DNA of 64,000 nt from an uncultured Candidatus Actinomarina sp. (GTDB lineage: Bacteria > Actinomycetota > Acidimicrobiia > Actinomarinales > Actinomarinaceae), in assembly GCA_902615855.1 (NCBI GenBank), contig CACMQN010000003.1, forward strand, positions 62,001 to 126,000, written 5' to 3'. This document shows positions 41,001-50,162 of the stretch, piece by piece. The position numbers were made by a program, and so were the translations under genes. The notes beneath the pieces are model-generated. The model had not been told where the DNA came from and searched no databases. It was given only the letters and a program-made list of their open reading frames with translations. Numbering within the stretch: position 1 is the first letter of the stretch; every line of letters starts with the position of its first letter.

Positions 41001-41568
41001 TATGTAGTTCAATGAAAAAATTATTTTCTCCAAAAATAGATTGATAAAATTCCGCTTTTTTTAATGCATCATCAAAACTTCTTGTCTGTCCTTGGTTTCC
41101 TTCTTCAACAGATCCATCAGGTGCTAACAACTGGGCAATTTCTCCACCAAGACATCCAGATAAAGCTATTATCCCTTCGCTATATTTTTTTAATAGCTCA
41201 TAGTCGATTCTTGGCTTATAGTAGTAACCCTCTGTGAATGCTTTACTTGCCATTTCAACAAGATTCCAATATCCTGTGGTATTTTCTGCTAATAAAGTTA
41301 AATGGTATCTCTTGTTATTTTCACGATCTGGTCTTTCAAATCGACTATCAGAAATTACATAAGCTTCATATCCAATTATTGGTTTAAGTTTTTTATTAAT
41401 TGCAGAGTTATAAAACTCTAATGCACCATATAAATTACCATGATCAGTTATTGCAGCACCAGGTTGTTTTAACTCAAGTATTCGATTTAGAAAAGGTTCT
41501 ATTTTTGCTGCACCATCCAACATAGAATATTCGGTATGAGCATGAAGATGTACAAAAGATTTTTCCAT
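38074..41568 (-). CDS. dnaE: DNA polymerase III alpha subunit
   Basis: [18 protein letters not shown] PHP domain, [40 protein letters not shown]. Confidence 0.97.
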   Translation of the reverse strand: [1164 protein letters not shown]

Positions 41569-41595
41569 AAATTTATTTTAAAGGATTTAACTTAA

Positions 41596-42264
41596 TTAAA
41601 CATTTAAGAAGTCATTAAAAAAACTTGGTTCATCCGCTTCAAATTTATAATTTTTATTTTTAATCTCAAATCTAATTTTTTTTGAGTGTAGACAGATCTG
41701 ATTTTCATTAAGCTGGGGCACCTTCTTTGCTCCATATAAAACATCGTTGACTATTGGATTTCCTATATATTCCATTTGTGATCTAATTTGATGATTCCTT
41801 CCAGTTATAATCTCAATTTTTAATTTGCTAAATGTATTACTTTCATAAATAACTTCAAAGTTTGATGAGGAGACTTTACCATCACTGCTTACTTCTCTTT
41901 TTACTCTGTTTTTTCTAGAGCGACTTAGAGGCACTTCAATTTTGCCTGATTGTGTTCTTAACTTACCTTCAACTATACAAATATATTCTTTATAAATATT
42001 TCTATTTTTGAATGATGATTGAAGTAATGTAAATACCTCATGATTTAACGCACAAACAATCAAACCTGATGTTTGCTTATCTAACCTATGAACGATCCCT
42101 TCTCTGTCTGGAATACCCCATTCTTTAATCGATGGTTCAATATCAAGAAGTTGATCACGAACAGTAAAGTTATCGGTTGAATTGTCAGGGTGTGTCAGTA
42201 CACCATTAGGCTTATTAAAAATAATGAATTCTTCATTCTGAAAAATAGTTTCAATTTTTAAAAT
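41596..42264 (-). CDS. rluD: RluA/RluD family pseudouridine synthase with apparent AUU start
   Basis: Frame extends upstream of the 155-aa track ORF: (AUU)LKIETIFQNEEFIIFNKPNGVLTHPDN...GIVHRLDKQTSGLIVCALNHE; catalytic HRLDKxTSG; in-frame stop just upstream of the AUU. Confidence 0.8.
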   Translation of the reverse strand: MLKIETIFQNEEFIIFNKPNGVLTHPDNSTDNFTVRDQLLDIEPSIKEWGIPDREGIVHRLDKQTSGLIVCALNHEVFTLLQSSFKNRNIYKEYICIVEGKLRTQSGKIEVPLSRSRKNRVKREVSSDGKVSSSNFEVIYESNTFSKLKIEIITGRNHQIRSQMEYIGNPIVNDVLYGAKKVPQLNENQICLHSKKIRFEIKNKNYKFEADEPSFFNDFLNV

Positions 42265-42727
42265 TTGTTAACTCCGAGATAATTAAAAGTGAAATTCCAA
42301 TCGTAATAAATGAATCAGCGAGGTTAAAGGAAGGAATAAATAGAAGCTCTATGAAATCTGTTACCTTTCCATTATTTCCATTGAGTAAATTAATAAATCG
42401 TTCACCTAAATTTCCAAAAGCTCCTCCAAGTACAAATATAAAAGCATATTCTTCAATCTTGCTTGTAAATTTATTTTTAAATTGAAAAATCAACCATATT
42501 AATACTACGAAAGATAAAACAAAGGTAAATTCCGCTCTGTCTTTTAAAATTCCAAATGCGATTCCTGTATTGTAATTTAAGTCAATTTCTAAAATATTTT
42601 CTATTAAAACTAAATCGTTATAGTCTTTTGACCTAATATAAGCTTTCAATATATTATCAACGATTCCTAAAATAATTGAAATAATTAATGGTATTTTATT
42701 TGATTTAAGAATCGATAAGAGCTGCAC
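42251..42727 (-). CDS. lspA: Lipoprotein signal peptidase (start uncertain)
   Basis: NYNTGIAFGIL, GGAFGNLGERFINLL, FNLADSFITIGISLLI; track start lies inside the upstream gene, GTG at 42727 is a better guess. Confidence 0.88.
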   Translation of the reverse strand: MQLLSILKSNKIPLIISIILGIVDNILKAYIRSKDYNDLVLIENILEIDLNYNTGIAFGILKDRAEFTFVLSFVVLIWLIFQFKNKFTSKIEEYAFIFVLGGAFGNLGERFINLLNGNNGKVTDFIELLFIPSFNLADSFITIGISLLIISELTNFKN

Positions 42728-43082
42728 AGTCTTTACAGTAGTTAGAGTATGGAAGGGCTTCAAGTCTTGCCACTGGTATTGGTTTTGAACAGCTTTCGCA
42801 GATCCCATACTTTTTTTTCTTTATCAACACTAGAGCGTGCTCTATTTGATTTAGCAAATGTTTTGTATTTTCGTCAAGAGTAAGCTCTTTTTCTAATTCA
42901 AAAGCCATCGAACCACCGTCTGCAGAGGATGGATCTGGACTTCTTTCAGCTGAAGCTTCTGAGAGCCTAATTCTTTCTCTCTCTTCTTGATGTCTTTCAA
43001 GCAAGCTTTTTAATTGTTCTTGTTCAGCTAAAAGCTTTTTTTTGAACTTATTAACTGTATTTTGTGATAATTTTCGTGTCAT
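42705..43082 (-). CDS. TraR/DksA-type zinc finger protein
   Basis: YGICESCSKPIPVARLEALPYSNYCKDCA. Confidence 0.92.
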   Translation of the reverse strand: MTRKLSQNTVNKFKKKLLAEQEQLKSLLERHQEERERIRLSEASAERSPDPSSADGGSMAFELEKELTLDENTKHLLNQIEHALVLIKKKKYGICESCSKPIPVARLEALPYSNYCKDCAALIDS

Positions 43083-43203
43083 AGTTTATTTATTAATGAA
43101 TGTATATTAGTAAAAATTAAATTAAAGAAAAGGGATTTTAGATAATTTAAATTATTTTAAAATAAAAAGTCTTTACACAAATAAACATTAAAATTCTAAG
43201 GAT

Positions 43204-46200
43204 ATGTTCAAAAGAATTGAAAATAATATAGATTTTGCTAAAAATGAAGATAAGATATCAAATTATTGGAGTGATATTGATGCTTTTCAAAAATCACTAG
43301 AAATAAGAAAAGAATCTAAAATATTTAGATTTTATGATGGTCCCCCATTTCCAACAGGAAGTCCTCATTACGGAAACTTACTTGCGGGCGTAATTAAGGA
43401 TATTGTTCCAAGATATTGGACTATGAGAGGATACTTCGTAGAAAGAAGATTTGGATGGGATGTACATGGGTTACCAATTGAAATGGAGGTACAAAAAGAA
43501 CTTGGATTAGAAGACCCTCAAGATATTGATGATTATGGTATTGATAAATTTAATGAGGCTTGTAGAAGTCAGGTACAAACGAATACAGAAAACTGGGAAA
43601 AAATTACTCGTAAAATTGGAAGATGGGTCGATTTTGAAAATGATTATAAAACTATGGATGTTGGTTTTATGGAGAGTGTCTGGTGGGTTTTCAAAGTATT
43701 ATTTGATAAAAATTTAATTTACAAAGACTATAAAGTATTACCTTATTCATGGGCAGCATCAACTCCTTTGTCAAATTTTGAAGCAAACATGGACTATCGG
43801 GATGTGGAAGATCCGTCAATATTTTTTAAGCTAAAAGCAAGAAAAGACTTCAATAAGGTGTCGAAAGACGATTACTTTCTAGTTTGGACGACTACTCCAT
43901 GGTGTATACCTGGCAACTTAGCTATTGCTGTTGGTAAAGATATTGAATATTCAAGAGTTGAGATTGAAAATGAATTTTACTGGATCGCAACAGAGAGACT
44001 ACATGAACTTGATGAATTTGACATTAAAGAGATAGAAACTTCAATTGGAAAAGATTTAATTGGTGCAGAATATGTACCTGCTTATTCAGAATTTGAAGAT
44101 GAAAATTTAGGTAAAGCATTTAAATTAATTCATAGTGATGACACAAATACTGCATCTGGGTCAGGATTAGTATCTCAAGCTCCTGCTTATGGAGAAAGTG
44201 ATTTTTACTCACTCAAAAATGCTGGCATTTCTGTAATTGTTGATCCAGTAACTTTGGCTGGAAAGTTTGATACAACCGTTAAAGGTTTAGAAGATATGTA
44301 TGTTAAAGATGCTGATGTAAAAATAATTGAACAATTAGACGAACGTGGATTACTTTTTTCTTCAAAAAGAGAAATGCATTCGTATCCTTTCTGTTGGAGA
44401 ACTGGAACACCGCTTATATATAAAGCGATACCTACCTGGTTTGTGAATGTTGAAAAAATTAGTGAGAGAATGGTTGAACTAAATTCTCAAACTCATTGGG
44501 TTCCTGGTTTTATAGGTGAAAAACGCTTTTCAAATTGGTTGGCCGATGCAAGAGATTGGGCAATAAGCAGAAATAGATATTGGGGAAGCTGTATACCTAT
44601 TTGGATAAATGATGATGACCCTGAAGATATAATTTGTGTAGGCTCAATTGAAGAGCTTAAAGATTTATCTGGTGTTGAAGTAACTGATCTTCATAAACAT
44701 TTTTTAGATGAAATCAAGATAGACATCAACGGTAAAACATATACTAGAACTCCCGAAGTTCTTGATTGCTGGTTTGAATCAGGCTCAATGCCTTACGGTC
44801 AACAACATTACCCATTTGAAAATGCTGATGAATTCATGGACGGTTTCCCAGCAGATTTCATAGCTGAAGGTTTAGACCAAACAAGAGGATGGTTTTATAC
44901 ATTAACTGTTTTGGCAGTTGCATTATTTGATTCTGTCGCTTTCAAGAATTGTATTACAACTGGAATGATTCTTGCAGAGGATGGAAGAAAAATGAGTAAA
45001 AGTCTTAAAAACTATCCTGACCCTGAAGACTTACTAAACAAATATGGTGGCGATAGCCTTAGAGCTTATCTGATCAATTCTCCAGTTGTTAGGGGTGAGC
45101 CTCTTAAATTTTCTGAAGAAGGTGTAAAACTAGTTACAAGAAACGTAATACTCCCCCTTTGGAATAGTTTTTCTTTCTTTTCAAATTATGCCAACGCTGA
45201 CAACATTACTAATGAAGAATTATCAAAAGCTTCACCTGTGAACGAGAGATCACTCATGGATCAATGGATTGTATCAAGTCTTCAATCTTTAATAAAGACG
45301 GTAAACGAGAAAATGGAAAACTATTACCTTTATGAGGTTATACCTCCATTAATTGACTTTATTGATGAATTAACCAATTGGTATGTTCGTACTAACCGTA
45401 AAAGATTTTGGAAAGAAAAAGACACTAATGATATTGATAAATTAAATGCATTCAAGACACTTCACGAGGTTCTTCTTGAGTTTTCAAAAACAATGGCGCC
45501 TGTGTTGCCATTTATATGTGAAGAGATTTATCAGGGTTTAACAAATGAGGACAATAAAAGTATTCACTTAGAAAATTATCCAGAAGCAAACCTAGATGTT
45601 ATTAATCAAGAACTTGAGAGGCAAGTCAAAATAGCTAAAAACATTATCAGAACTGCTAGAAATGTTCGATTGAATTTGAATTTACCAAATAAACAACCTC
45701 TTCAGAAAATATCAATTATTTCAAATAGCAAATCTCTTAAAAATGATATTGAAGCAGTTAAAGACATAATACTTGATGAACTAAACATAAAAGATATTGA
45801 GTACATCAATAAGGTTGAAGAATGGTACAAGTATGAATGTAAACCAGACTTTTCAAAATTAGGCCCAAAGATGGGTAAAGGTATTGGAAAATTTTCGGCT
45901 TATCTGGAAAAACTTTCACAAAAAGAAATTAAAACCTTAATTAAAAAACAAACTTTGATATTTGAAGAATATGATGTCTCATTATCAGAACTAGATTTAA
46001 GAATTGTGCGTGAAAATATATCAGACAGTCATGAAATTGTTGACAATTTTAGTATTAATTTAGATACTGAAATCAATGATGAGTTATATTTTGAAAGAAT
46101 ATCGAGAGAAATTGTTTCTGTTGTTCAAAACCAAAGGAAAGAGCTTGGATTCGACATTACAGATAGAATTAAATTAGAAATAATCTCAGATGACAACAAA

Positions 46201-46347
46201 GCTCTAAAGGGAGTCGAGATGTTCCAAAATTACATTTGTAAAGAAACTTTAACAAAAGAATTTAATATTACGCAAAAAAAAGGTAAAAACACACTTCTTG
46301 ATTTTAATTTAGATACCAATATTGAAAAATTAACAAACAAATCTTAA
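43204..46347 (+). CDS. ileS: Isoleucyl-tRNA synthetase
   Basis: DGPPFPTGSPHYGNLLAGVIKD (HIGH-type), WDVHGLPIE, KMSKSLKNYPDP (KMSKS). Confidence 0.98.
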   Translation: MFKRIENNIDFAKNEDKISNYWSDIDAFQKSLEIRKESKIFRFYDGPPFPTGSPHYGNLLAGVIKDIVPRYWTMRGYFVERRFGWDVHGLPIEMEVQKELGLEDPQDIDDYGIDKFNEACRSQVQTNTENWEKITRKIGRWVDFENDYKTMDVGFMESVWWVFKVLFDKNLIYKDYKVLPYSWAASTPLSNFEANMDYRDVEDPSIFFKLKARKDFNKVSKDDYFLVWTTTPWCIPGNLAIAVGKDIEYSRVEIENEFYWIATERLHELDEFDIKEIETSIGKDLIGAEYVPAYSEFEDENLGKAFKLIHSDDTNTASGSGLVSQAPAYGESDFYSLKNAGISVIVDPVTLAGKFDTTVKGLEDMYVKDADVKIIEQLDERGLLFSSKREMHSYPFCWRTGTPLIYKAIPTWFVNVEKISERMVELNSQTHWVPGFIGEKRFSNWLADARDWAISRNRYWGSCIPIWINDDDPEDIICVGSIEELKDLSGVEVTDLHKHFLDEIKIDINGKTYTRTPEVLDCWFESGSMPYGQQHYPFENADEFMDGFPADFIAEGLDQTRGWFYTLTVLAVALFDSVAFKNCITTGMILAEDGRKMSKSLKNYPDPEDLLNKYGGDSLRAYLINSPVVRGEPLKFSEEGVKLVTRNVILPLWNSFSFFSNYANADNITNEELSKASPVNERSLMDQWIVSSLQSLIKTVNEKMENYYLYEVIPPLIDFIDELTNWYVRTNRKRFWKEKDTNDIDKLNAFKTLHEVLLEFSKTMAPVLPFICEEIYQGLTNEDNKSIHLENYPEANLDVINQELERQVKIAKNIIRTARNVRLNLNLPNKQPLQKISIISNSKSLKNDIEAVKDIILDELNIKDIEYINKVEEWYKYECKPDFSKLGPKMGKGIGKFSAYLEKLSQKEIKTLIKKQTLIFEEYDVSLSELDLRIVRENISDSHEIVDNFSINLDTEINDELYFERISREIVSVVQNQRKELGFDITDRIKLEIISDDNKALKGVEMFQNYICKETLTKEFNITQKKGKNTLLDFNLDTNIEKLTNKS

Positions 46348-46596
46348 GACAATTGGTTGTATAAAGTTTACTCCCAAAATCAAAATTATTGGAGATAAAT
46401 CTATTCCTGCCATTCCAAATCTAATTGCTGGTATTCTCTCCCGAATAGGTTCTAGCAATCTACCATAAAACTTATCTAGAATAAATTTAATTTGTCCAAT
46501 AGGATGGTCTGAAGAAACTTGTATCCAGCTTAAAATTATCCAAACAAATAATGAATAACTAAAAAGCCTAAAAAATAACAAAAAAAGGCTACACAT
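46330..46596 (-). CDS. yggT: YggT family membrane protein
   Basis: SWIQVSSDHPIGQIKFILDKFYGRLLEPIRERIPAIRFGMAGIDLSPIILIL. Confidence 0.9.
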   Translation of the reverse strand: MCSLFLLFFRLFSYSLFVWIILSWIQVSSDHPIGQIKFILDKFYGRLLEPIRERIPAIRFGMAGIDLSPIILILGVNFIQPIVLRFVC

Positions 46597-47026
46597 TAAT
46601 TTTGTATAAACCTAAATTTTGAAGTCTTTCTCTTTCTGAGCTTGGAAGAGAGGATGTAGCGGGCAATATTAAAAAAACTCCATCTCTATTAATAGATCTT
46701 ATTGTAGAGTTACTTACAAAAGCCATACCTGTCACAAAATCTAGTATTCTTCTTCTTTCATTCTGGTCATCTATATCTCTAATGTCCATAGCAACTGTAT
46801 AGTCATCTTTTATAGCTACACCAAGACCATGAATCTCAGAAAAATTTTTTAAAACTTTAATTTCAACTTCATCCTTTGGTTGGTGTATCTTTAAGTCACC
46901 AGTGTATTCTTCATTTGTGAACCTATTCTCTGAAGATGGTCTTACAGTACGAGTGTTTTCTTTATTACTTTCTTCAATGTAATCTGGCTGTTTAAGCCCA
47001 ATTGATATTAAAAACTTTTCTAACAT
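46589..47026 (-). CDS. sepF: Cell division protein SepF
   Basis: VEIKVLKNFSEIHGLGVAIKDDYTVAMDIRDIDDQNERRRILDFVTGMAF. Confidence 0.9.
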   Translation of the reverse strand: MLEKFLISIGLKQPDYIEESNKENTRTVRPSSENRFTNEEYTGDLKIHQPKDEVEIKVLKNFSEIHGLGVAIKDDYTVAMDIRDIDDQNERRRILDFVTGMAFVSNSTIRSINRDGVFLILPATSSLPSSERERLQNLGLYKINV

Positions 47027-47652
47027 TACTTAAAAATTTTACTACCTATGCGTATTATTGTAGCACCATAATCTAATGCAATTTTATAGTCATTAGACAT
47101 TCCCATTGAAAGATCACCTTTATAATTTTTGTAATCTTTTTTAATTTTTTCATTAATTTTTTGCATATTTGAAAATGAAATTTTAGGGTCATAATCAAAA
47201 TTTGGTATACACATTAATCCAACTGGGAAAAAATTATAATTTTCAAACATACTAAAAAAAGATTCGACATCTTCTGGCTTAAGTCCACTTTTGTTTTTAT
47301 CATTATCTATATTTATTTGAACAAAAATTTTTTGATTAGTAAAATTTTCATTTATTATATCTGCTTCTTTTTTTCTAGATAGAGTATGAATAGAAACACA
47401 ATTTCTCATAATTTCAACTATTTTTCTTGACTGCAATGGAGCAATAAAGTGAAACTTTGCATCCGCAAATTTTTTTTTATGAGCAAATAATTCATTTAAC
47501 CTATTCTCCCCAAATTCTCTAAAACCAAACTCATATATCTTTTTTACTTCATTGTCTGTTCTACCTTTAATTACTGGCAATAATTGCGCATTATATTTTT
47601 CTACCTCATTACTAATATCATTTAATTTTGTTAAATCCATGCAAAGCTCCAT
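47026..47652 (-). CDS. yggS: YggS/PLPBP pyridoxal-phosphate homeostasis protein
   Basis: LLPVIKGRTDNEVKKIYEFGFREFGENRLNEL; HFIAPLQSRKIVEI; start may be the internal ATG at 47640. Confidence 0.88.
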   Translation of the reverse strand: MELCMDLTKLNDISNEVEKYNAQLLPVIKGRTDNEVKKIYEFGFREFGENRLNELFAHKKKFADAKFHFIAPLQSRKIVEIMRNCVSIHTLSRKKEADIINENFTNQKIFVQINIDNDKNKSGLKPEDVESFFSMFENYNFFPVGLMCIPNFDYDPKISFSNMQKINEKIKKDYKNYKGDLSMGMSNDYKIALDYGATIIRIGSKIFK

Positions 47653-48206
47653 TGCCTGTCATTAGTTTGATCCCTTCTATATGAATTATATTTTTCGTCG
47701 CAAATAGTACATATTTCAGAAACTTCTATTGGCCAATTATTCATTCTGCAAAACTCTATAATTGCTTTGCTTAAATTTAAAAATATTTTTTTATCTTTAC
47801 TAATGCAATACGGTTTTAAAGATAGATTAGATTCTAAGTCCTCTTTAACTTCATAACAACATTTTTGAGCATGAGGTCCAATAGAAACTTTGAGATTCGA
47901 TAAATTGAAATATTTAAGTGATCTTGAAAATATTCTATTTTCTAATCCTCTCCAACCAATATGTAAAGCTCCAACTTTTTTTTCATCGTACATTAATACA
48001 GGCATACAGTCAGCAGTTTGTACGACCACAGCTAATTTTTTTTCTTCAGTTATTATTCCATCTGCTTTATATGTTCCAGGTTTCCTAACTTCTACAACAA
48101 TATCACTATGAAATTGTTTCATTAATGCATATCTAGATATCTGTGGCTTTTGAAAAGCATCAGAGTTGTTAAACTTTCCGTTAGGAATTAATTTGGATTG
48201 AATCAT
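47631..48206 (-). CDS. pgeF: Polyphenol oxidase family / PgeF-like protein (short)
   Basis: [53 protein letters not shown]. Confidence 0.88.
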   Translation of the reverse strand: MIQSKLIPNGKFNNSDAFQKPQISRYALMKQFHSDIVVEVRKPGTYKADGIITEEKKLAVVVQTADCMPVLMYDEKKVGALHIGWRGLENRIFSRSLKYFNLSNLKVSIGPHAQKCCYEVKEDLESNLSLKPYCISKDKKIFLNLSKAIIEFCRMNNWPIEVSEICTICDEKYNSYRRDQTNDRQWSFAWI

Positions 48207-49372
48207 CCTCTGATGAAATCAGGGAGGCTATCTCCACCGTTTTCATCAAATTCAGAGGAAACTCTTCTATTTGGTCTCTGACCAAATCCAGCAGCAACAA
48301 CTGTTACTTCAACAGTATCACCTAAAGATTCATCAACTAAATGTCCAAATATAATTTCAGCATTATCATCTGCTCTTTCAGTAATAACTCTTGCTGCTTC
48401 ATTTACTTCTTGTAATTTTAGATCTTCTGATCCAGCAATTGTAATTAGAACACCCTCTGCTCCGTCCATATTAGCTTCTAAAAGAGGTGAAGATATGGCA
48501 GCTTGTGCAGCATTAGGAGCTCTTTGTTCTCCAGTTGAGCGGCCTATGCCTAAAACTGCGTTTCCAGCATCTTTTAAAATAGTTTTTACATCTGCAAAAT
48601 CAACATTTATAACACCTGGGTTTGTAATTAATCCAGTTATGCCACGAACACCATTAGCCAGTATTTCGTCAGACTTAAGATAAGCTTCACTTATTTTTAT
48701 ATCTTTATCACTTATCTGTAATAACCTATCATTAGGAATTACTATTAAGGTGTCAACAACATCCCTCAATGCTTGAATTCCCTCTTCTGCTTGTACGGAT
48801 CTTCTTCTACCTTCAAAACCAAAAGGTCTTGTTACAACACCTACTGTTAATGCTCCCATCTCATGTGCTATGTTTGCTAGAATCGGGGATGCACCTGTAC
48901 CAGTACCTCCTCCTTCTCCAGCGGCAATAAAGACCATGTCTGCTCCTTTAAGTGCTTCATTGATTAATTCATCGGAGTCAACGGCCGCTTGTCTTCCAAC
49001 TTCAGGATTAGCTCCTGCTCCAAGACCTCTTGTAGACTTTCTTCCTAGGTCTAACTTCAAATCTGCTTTTGAACCAAGTAAACTTTGAGCATCTGTATTA
49101 CAAGCTATAAAGTCAACACCTTTTATGCCCATTTTGATCATTCGATTGACAGCATTAGTACCTCCGCCACCAACACCAACTACCTTAATTACAGCTGCAT
49201 AATTTCTTGGTCTCATATTTAAATTAACTCCTTTTTGTTTAACATTTTTTCTTGAAGATGAAGTCTTTTTCAAATTAGGCTTCTTCTTTGAAGATTTAGA
49301 TCCTCGTGTCTTTTTGGGATCACTTTTTGTAGTTTTTTTTGTAGTTTTTTTTGTAGTTTTTTTTGTTGCCAT
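48203..49372 (-). CDS. ftsZ: Cell division protein FtsZ with unusual N-terminal basic extension
   Basis: [36 protein letters not shown] tubulin signature; N-term [32 protein letters not shown]-term SLPDFIRG. Confidence 0.97.
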   Translation of the reverse strand: MATKKTTKKTTKKTTKSDPKKTRGSKSSKKKPNLKKTSSSRKNVKQKGVNLNMRPRNYAAVIKVVGVGGGGTNAVNRMIKMGIKGVDFIACNTDAQSLLGSKADLKLDLGRKSTRGLGAGANPEVGRQAAVDSDELINEALKGADMVFIAAGEGGGTGTGASPILANIAHEMGALTVGVVTRPFGFEGRRRSVQAEEGIQALRDVVDTLIVIPNDRLLQISDKDIKISEAYLKSDEILANGVRGITGLITNPGVINVDFADVKTILKDAGNAVLGIGRSTGEQRAPNAAQAAISSPLLEANMDGAEGVLITIAGSEDLKLQEVNEAARVITERADDNAEIIFGHLVDESLGDTVEVTVVAAGFGQRPNRRVSSEFDENGGDSLPDFIRG

Positions 49373-49460
49373 ATTTTTACCTTCTTAAAAGATTATCAAG
49401 AAATTAAGATTAAACAAAAAGTTTTTATATTTTTATCTATATCTAAACTTTAGATTTAGA

Positions 49461-50159
49461 TTATTCACATGTAAATAATGCTTCGATGTCCTCATCTTTG
49501 GTGTCCAGGATTGTTACGCTGCCCTTGCAGTTACCCTGTTCAAGAATGTAACCAATGACGGTACCTTTTCTTGACAGGTCAAAAGTGGAGCCTATGTTTA
49601 TCTCGGTATCAATATAGTTTGCGATCAGGCTCTCTCCGTTATAAGTCAATTTCAATTCCTCAAGGTTAACCTCATATTTTTTAAGAGTTAATATTAATGA
49701 AATTAAATCACTATAGAACCCATCAGGTATGGGACCATTAGTAATCTGCAAACTCGGTAATAAATCAGATTCAATTTTTTCGCTAATCAGTAAATTTTTG
49801 TATAAAGTTTTCACTTTAGGTAGTGTGCTTCTAAAGTCTGTAAAGTGTAATATCTTTTCGTGAGTTGAAATTTCAATTTCTAATGTGTTTGGAAACTGTT
49901 TTGAAATAAGAAGTCTTTCGACAACTAAGTTTGAAGAATAAAATTCTTCAAAATCGCTTTCATTTATGAACCATATAGATTTATATTTCAAAGTTTCAAA
50001 ACTTTCAAAATTTAAACTTAAAGAATTGTCGTAATTAATATTCATTACTCTGTATTTTGAGGAATTAGTAATCATAAAAATAAATGAAAATATCAAACAA
50101 AATAGAATAAAAATCAGGAATGATTTATATGACCTCCTTTCTGCTTCATTAAAATTCAT
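49461..50159 (-). CDS. ftsQ: FtsQ/DivIB-like cell division protein
   Basis: Single N-terminal TM, POTRA-like region, position between murB and ftsZ. Confidence 0.75.
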   Translation of the reverse strand: MNFNEAERRSYKSFLIFILFCLIFSFIFMITNSSKYRVMNINYDNSLSLNFESFETLKYKSIWFINESDFEEFYSSNLVVERLLISKQFPNTLEIEISTHEKILHFTDFRSTLPKVKTLYKNLLISEKIESDLLPSLQITNGPIPDGFYSDLISLILTLKKYEVNLEELKLTYNGESLIANYIDTEINIGSTFDLSRKGTVIGYILEQGNCKGSVTILDTKDEDIEALFTCE

Positions 50160-50162
50160 AGG

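Noticed and set aside
49321-49372. T8/12-nt repeats as a CRISPR-like or satellite array
   Set aside because: Only three in-frame 12-nt units, explained by KKTT codons in ftsZ; reported instead as a possible slippage site.
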